A DNA stretch of 64,000 nucleotides from Amia ocellicauda. Lineage: Eukaryota; Chordata; Actinopteri; Amiiformes; Amiidae. The stretch lies in NCBI RefSeq assembly GCF_036373705.1, contig NC_089858.1:11084001-11148000 (forward strand), given 5' to 3'. Below, in pieces: positions 60,611 through 64,000 of the stretch. Positions within the stretch are counted from its first letter, which is position 1; each line of letters begins with the position of its first letter. Under the pieces are notes generated by a model that did no database searches, was not told the DNA's origin, and was given only the letters and a program-made list of their open reading frames with translations. A program made the position numbers and the translations under genes.

Positions 60611-61831
60611 CACTCACCTAAAGGATTATTAGGAACACCATACTAATACTGTGTTTGACCCCCTTTCGCCTTCAGAACTGCCTTAATTCTACGTGGCATT
60701 GATTCAACAAGGTGCTGAAAGCATTCTTTAGAAATGTTGGCCCATATTGATAGGATAGCATCTTGCAGTTGATGGAGATTTGTGGGATGCACATCCAGGG
60801 CACGAAGCTCCCGTTCCACCACATCCCAAAGATGCTCTATTGGGTTGAGATCTGGTGACTGTGGGGGCCAGTTTAGTACAGTGAACTCATTGTCATGTTC
60901 AAGAAACCAATTTGAAATGATTCGACCTTTGTGACATGGTGCATTATCCTGCTGGAAGTAGCCATCAGAGGATGGGTACATGGTGGTCATAAAGGGATGG
61001 ACATGGTCAGAAACAATGCTCAGGTAGGCCGTGGCATTTAAACGATGCCCAATTGGCACTAAGGGGCCTAAAGTGTGCCAAGAAAACATCCCCCACACCA
61101 TTACACCACCACCAGCAGCCTGCACAGTGGTAACAAGGCATGATGGATCCATGTTCTCATTCTGTTTACGCCAAATTCTGACTCTACCATCTGAATGTCT
61201 CAACAGAAATCGAGACTCATCAGACCAGGCAACATTTTTCCAGTCTTCAACTGTCCAATTTTGGTGAGCTTGTGCAAATTGTAGCCTCTTTTTCCTATTT
61301 GTAGTGGAGATGAATGGTACCCGGTGGGGTCTTTTGCTGTTGTAGCCCATCCGCCTCAAGGTTGTACGTGTTGTGGCTTCACAAATGCTTTGCTGCATAC
61401 CTCGGTTGTAACGAGTGGTTATTTCAGTCAAAGTTGCTCTTCTATCAGCTTGAATCAGTCGGCCCATTCTCCTCTGACCTCTAGCATCAACAAGGCATTT
61501 TGGCCCACAGGACTGCCGCATACTGGATGTTTTTCCCTTTTCACACCATTCTTTGTAAACCCTAGAAATGGTTGTGCGTGAAAATCCCAGTAACTGAGCA
61601 GATTGTGAAATACTCAGACCGGCCCGTCTGGCACCAACAACCATGCCACGCTCAAAATTGCTTAAATCACCTTTCTTTCCCATTCAGACATTCAGTTTGG
61701 AGTTCAGGAGATTGTCTTGACCAGGACCACACCCCTAAATGCATTGAAGCAACTGCCATGTGATTGGTTGGTTAGATAATTGCATTAATGAGAAATTGAA
61801 CAGGTGTTCCTAATAATCCTTTAGGTGAGTG
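60611..61831 (-). mobile_element. Tc1/mariner element with DD36E spacing, copy 2 (intact)
   Basis: A 1,221-bp element with the same 29-bp terminal inverted repeats as the one at 3,052-4,273, and a TA on each side (60,609-60,610 and 61,832-61,833). It lies in reverse orientation relative to SLC27A4. Its single gene is open from end to end, and both ends match, so it has the parts of an autonomous element. Confidence 0.97.
60643..61683 (-). CDS. Tc1/mariner transposase, intact, 346 aa
   Basis: Cut-and-paste transposase that binds the terminal repeats and moves the element into TA sites. It starts MGKKGDLSNFERGMVVGARR; two helix-turn-helix regions span about 20-115. The catalytic residues are Asp155 (SDESRF), Asp246 (FQQDNAPCH) and Glu283 (NPIEHLW). 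Between Asp246 and Glu283 lie 36 residues, not the 34 of classic Tc1 elements. That spacing is the mark of the DD36E group (named Incomer, or IC, in the literature as I recall). The length is normal for Tc1-type enzymes. No stop or frameshift is visible. It is flanked by about 30 nt to the left repeat end and about 150 nt to the right one. Confidence 0.96.
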   Translation of the reverse strand: MGKKGDLSNFERGMVVGARRAGLSISQSAQLLGFSRTTISRVYKEWCEKGKTSSMRQSCGPKCLVDARGQRRMGRLIQADRRATLTEITTRYNRGMQQSICEATTRTTLRRMGYNSKRPHRVPFISTTNRKKRLQFAQAHQNWTVEDWKNVAWSDESRFLLRHSDGRVRIWRKQNENMDPSCLVTTVQAAGGGVMVWGMFSWHTLGPLVPIGHRLNATAYLSIVSDHVHPFMTTMYPSSDGYFQQDNAPCHKGRIISNWFLEHDNEFTVLNWPPQSPDLNPIEHLWDVVERELRALDVHPTNLHQLQDAILSIWANISKECFQHLVESMPRRIKAVLKAKGGQTQY

Positions 61832-62528
61832 TATAATGCAACATAACGTGATCACGTTAATTAATTGGAGGAATTCTTTTGCTGCTCTATTCTACCAGGC
61901 TCTAGAATCAATAATCATTACAAAGTATTGACACTGCAGGTTTTATTACACTGGAACAACCATGGCACTCTTCATCGCTGTGAGGTACCGAGGCACGTGT
62001 CCAGCCTGATGAGGAAAAAGTTACAGTACACGCTCCCACCACATTTCCTTATCAGAGATATTATAACCACTATCTGAGGCTTACCAGTGCTCCTTTTTTC
62101 TTGTATCTGCTTGTACTGCAGACAAGTATCACTGCAAAGTTTAGTTGTCTTGTCTCATCATTTTGGTCGATAAGTATTTAAAAAAAGAAGCAGCAGGTTT
62201 TGTGGTTATTACCTTTTTCATATCTGCATCTTCCTGATCTATATAGTCATTTTAAAACATCTTAATACTATTAAAATAAACTGCTTTGATATAGGGAGAT
62301 TCAAACTGCAACAAAACAGGAAGCACAAAACACAGTGGCAGCATCCACAGACCCAGAGCCTGGGAGCTTGGTTTTATGCATCCTGCAGTGCCTGTTGCAA
62401 GTGATTTATATTTACTGAGGGATAATTGAACAATGCTAGTGTTTGGGCAAGCGGGGGTGCTAATTGCGATGGTCAGGATTCTGTGATGCAGTGCGTACAG
62501 TGGCTAACCCCCTCTTTCTTGGCCACAG

Positions 62529-62697
62529 GTGTCACGATGTTTAGACTGGCGAGCTGCATGGCTCTGTTCTTCCTGCTGAGACTAATCTGTGGCCTGACCT
62601 GGAGTCAGGTGATTCCTGGCCTCCTCATCTCCTACCTAGGATCCGGCGGGTGGAAGTCTGCTCATGTCTTCCTGAAAACCGTGGGACGAGACTTACA
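62529..62697 (+). CDS. SLC27A4: Long-chain fatty acid transport protein 4, first coding exon (partial gene)
   Basis: FATP4 is a membrane acyl-CoA synthetase that promotes fatty-acid uptake, notably in gut and skin. The exon follows acceptor CCACAG, has 8 nt of 5' UTR and starts at ATG 62,537. It encodes about 54 residues: a hydrophobic segment, then SQVIPGLLISYLGSGGWKSA and VFLKTVGRDL. The YLGSGGW motif with VFxKTxxRD matches the N-terminus of FATP4 better than that of FATP1. Donor CA/GTGAGT, phase 2. The rest of the gene, with its AMP-binding domain, lies beyond 64,000. SLC27A1 is the main alternative. Confidence 0.82.
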
Positions 62698-64000
62698 GTG
62701 AGTTCCAGCTGGCTTTGTTTTTGCTCTGGTGGGGCTGTGGGCAACTGTGGTACACGAGAGGGTATCGCAACGCTACACTACATCTTCCCGTGCATGCCGC
62801 TAGGTCTCGTATCTAAGCATCATTGCAGATGGCATTATTCCTGACTGGCATTCTGGACTGAGTCCTGTGTAATCCCCTAGCTTCTGGTATCTGTTTTAAT
62901 GAATGTCACTTAAGCATGCATTAAAGAAACAAATGCATGTCATTCTGATTCTGTCCACAGAGGTCAGACAGCAAGGATATTTAAAAAAAATATGGGTTAG
63001 ACCTTAGCACTGAGTGGGATAAGCATTTAAATCTAGTGGCTGGGATAATTTGCTTATACAGTTGCTGCTAACTCTTTGAATTCATTTTCTGAACCTAAGA
63101 ATGAATGGCTTCGAACAGGTTGAACTGCCATAGTAATTTTGTCACTGCTAAACTGTGATTTACTTTATAATTACAAATCTATATAGGCCCTTATTCAAAT
63201 ATAATTCATGGTTTCCCCCCTATAAAGTAGATTTCAAGGTGAAGCCTCTGCAGTCATTGAGCCCTCTTCTGTTTCTGGGCTGGCATTTGAGTAAAGTAAA
63301 ATGCACACACTTCCGATTTTCCTAAGCAGGTGTACATTCCTATACAGTGGTTTCGGTGTAGCAGGTTTTACTAAAACAGGAACATCTGCACGTGCTTGAA
63401 GAACAGGGACGGTGTCACTGGGGGTGTCAGGATGCCTTTACAAAGAGTCATGGACAAGGTTAATGTTCGAACCACTGAAGTTTGTGCAGCATTGTCATTT
63501 GAGTGTTAAGTAGAACTTGAAATGAACAAAACCTTAATGCATTGTTTCCTGGACACGCCTCTGAAATTCCACTTCTCAACCCTTGGCTGACTGAGATTAC
63601 TCAAACACATTTTTTTTTCCTTAGTCACAGTCTAGTGCAGTTTTTCCTGTTCGACCCAGATCACCCCATAGATGTATGAGGCTGAGAAAATAATGGCTTC
63701 AGAACTGCTATCATGTTTCCTTTCCACTAAACCACTTCAACACAGATTTTAAAGGCATATTTTGGAAAGTAAATGTTTCAAAGGTGAAAGGCAAGCAAGA
63801 GATGATGTAGGTATGACAGAGACATGGAATGAATATATTTATCTCTTGAATAATAGTAGGACAAATAAAACGTCTTGGTAAAAAAAATCCTGTTGGTAGT
63901 ACTGCAAATGGAGCTACTGGCACAGGCAGATATTGAAGGGCCTGCCCCCTGTTAAAACCTGCTGTGCCATCTCTACTGTCATCTAAGTCAAAACCGTCCC
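62698..64000 (+). other. SLC27A4: SLC27A4 intron (continues past the window)
   Basis: I looked for the next FATP exon (expected to begin near an FGGL-type motif) and did not find it. No other feature recognised. Confidence 0.6.

Noticed and set aside
62698-64000. Search for a second SLC27A4 exon
   Set aside because: No frame with the expected motif and flanking splice sites was found; the exon is probably beyond the window.
1-64000. CRISPR arrays, bacterial operons, tRNA or rRNA genes
   Set aside because: The window is vertebrate nuclear DNA and no such structures were seen; the tandem repeats are simple microsatellites.

Overview
This is nuclear DNA of a vertebrate, almost certainly a ray-finned fish. 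The genes are split by GT-AG introns of 0.1 to 8 kb, the sequence is AT-rich with many long (TA)n tracts, and there are three Tc1/mariner elements of kinds common in fishes plus short fish-type repeats. The species cannot be named from the sequence.

Layout. Positions 1-6,840 hold no recognised host gene; a decayed Tc1/mariner copy sits at 3,052-4,273. Positions 7,304-30,344 (minus strand) carry the complete coding region of ADAMTSL2, a secreted matrix glycoprotein. I resolved 18 coding exons whose phases all agree and sum to 955 codons plus stop. A likely non-coding first exon lies near 36,988-37,170. A second, broken Tc1 element (17,545-19,130) and a 0.3-kb inverted-repeat element (about 22,817-23,130) lie in its introns. 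A fold-back element (33,995-34,312) lies in its long first intron.

Positions 41,330-45,173 (plus strand) carry MYMK (myomaker, TMEM8C), the muscle fusion protein: five exons, 220 aa, with a TATA box and myogenic E-boxes just upstream. ADAMTSL2 and MYMK are head to head, as I recall for human 9q34. Positions 51,420-55,765 (plus) carry SWI5, a recombination factor acting with RAD51: five exons, 143 aa. A probable solo LTR (53,210-53,736) sits in its second intron. Positions 58,200-58,700 look like a GC-rich promoter and first exon. At 62,537-62,697 (plus) is the first coding exon of a fatty-acid transport protein, best matched to SLC27A4 (FATP4), which continues past the window. An intact Tc1/mariner transposase gene (60,643-61,683, minus) lies between these last two.

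The four host genes do not form one pathway. ADAMTSL2 and MYMK are both tied to connective tissue or muscle; SWI5 and SLC27A4 are housekeeping or metabolic. No previously undescribed biological system was found. The points most worth checking are the intact transposase with DD36E spacing, the inverted-repeat elements, a candidate muscle enhancer upstream of MYMK, and one missing O-fucosylation residue in ADAMTSL2.
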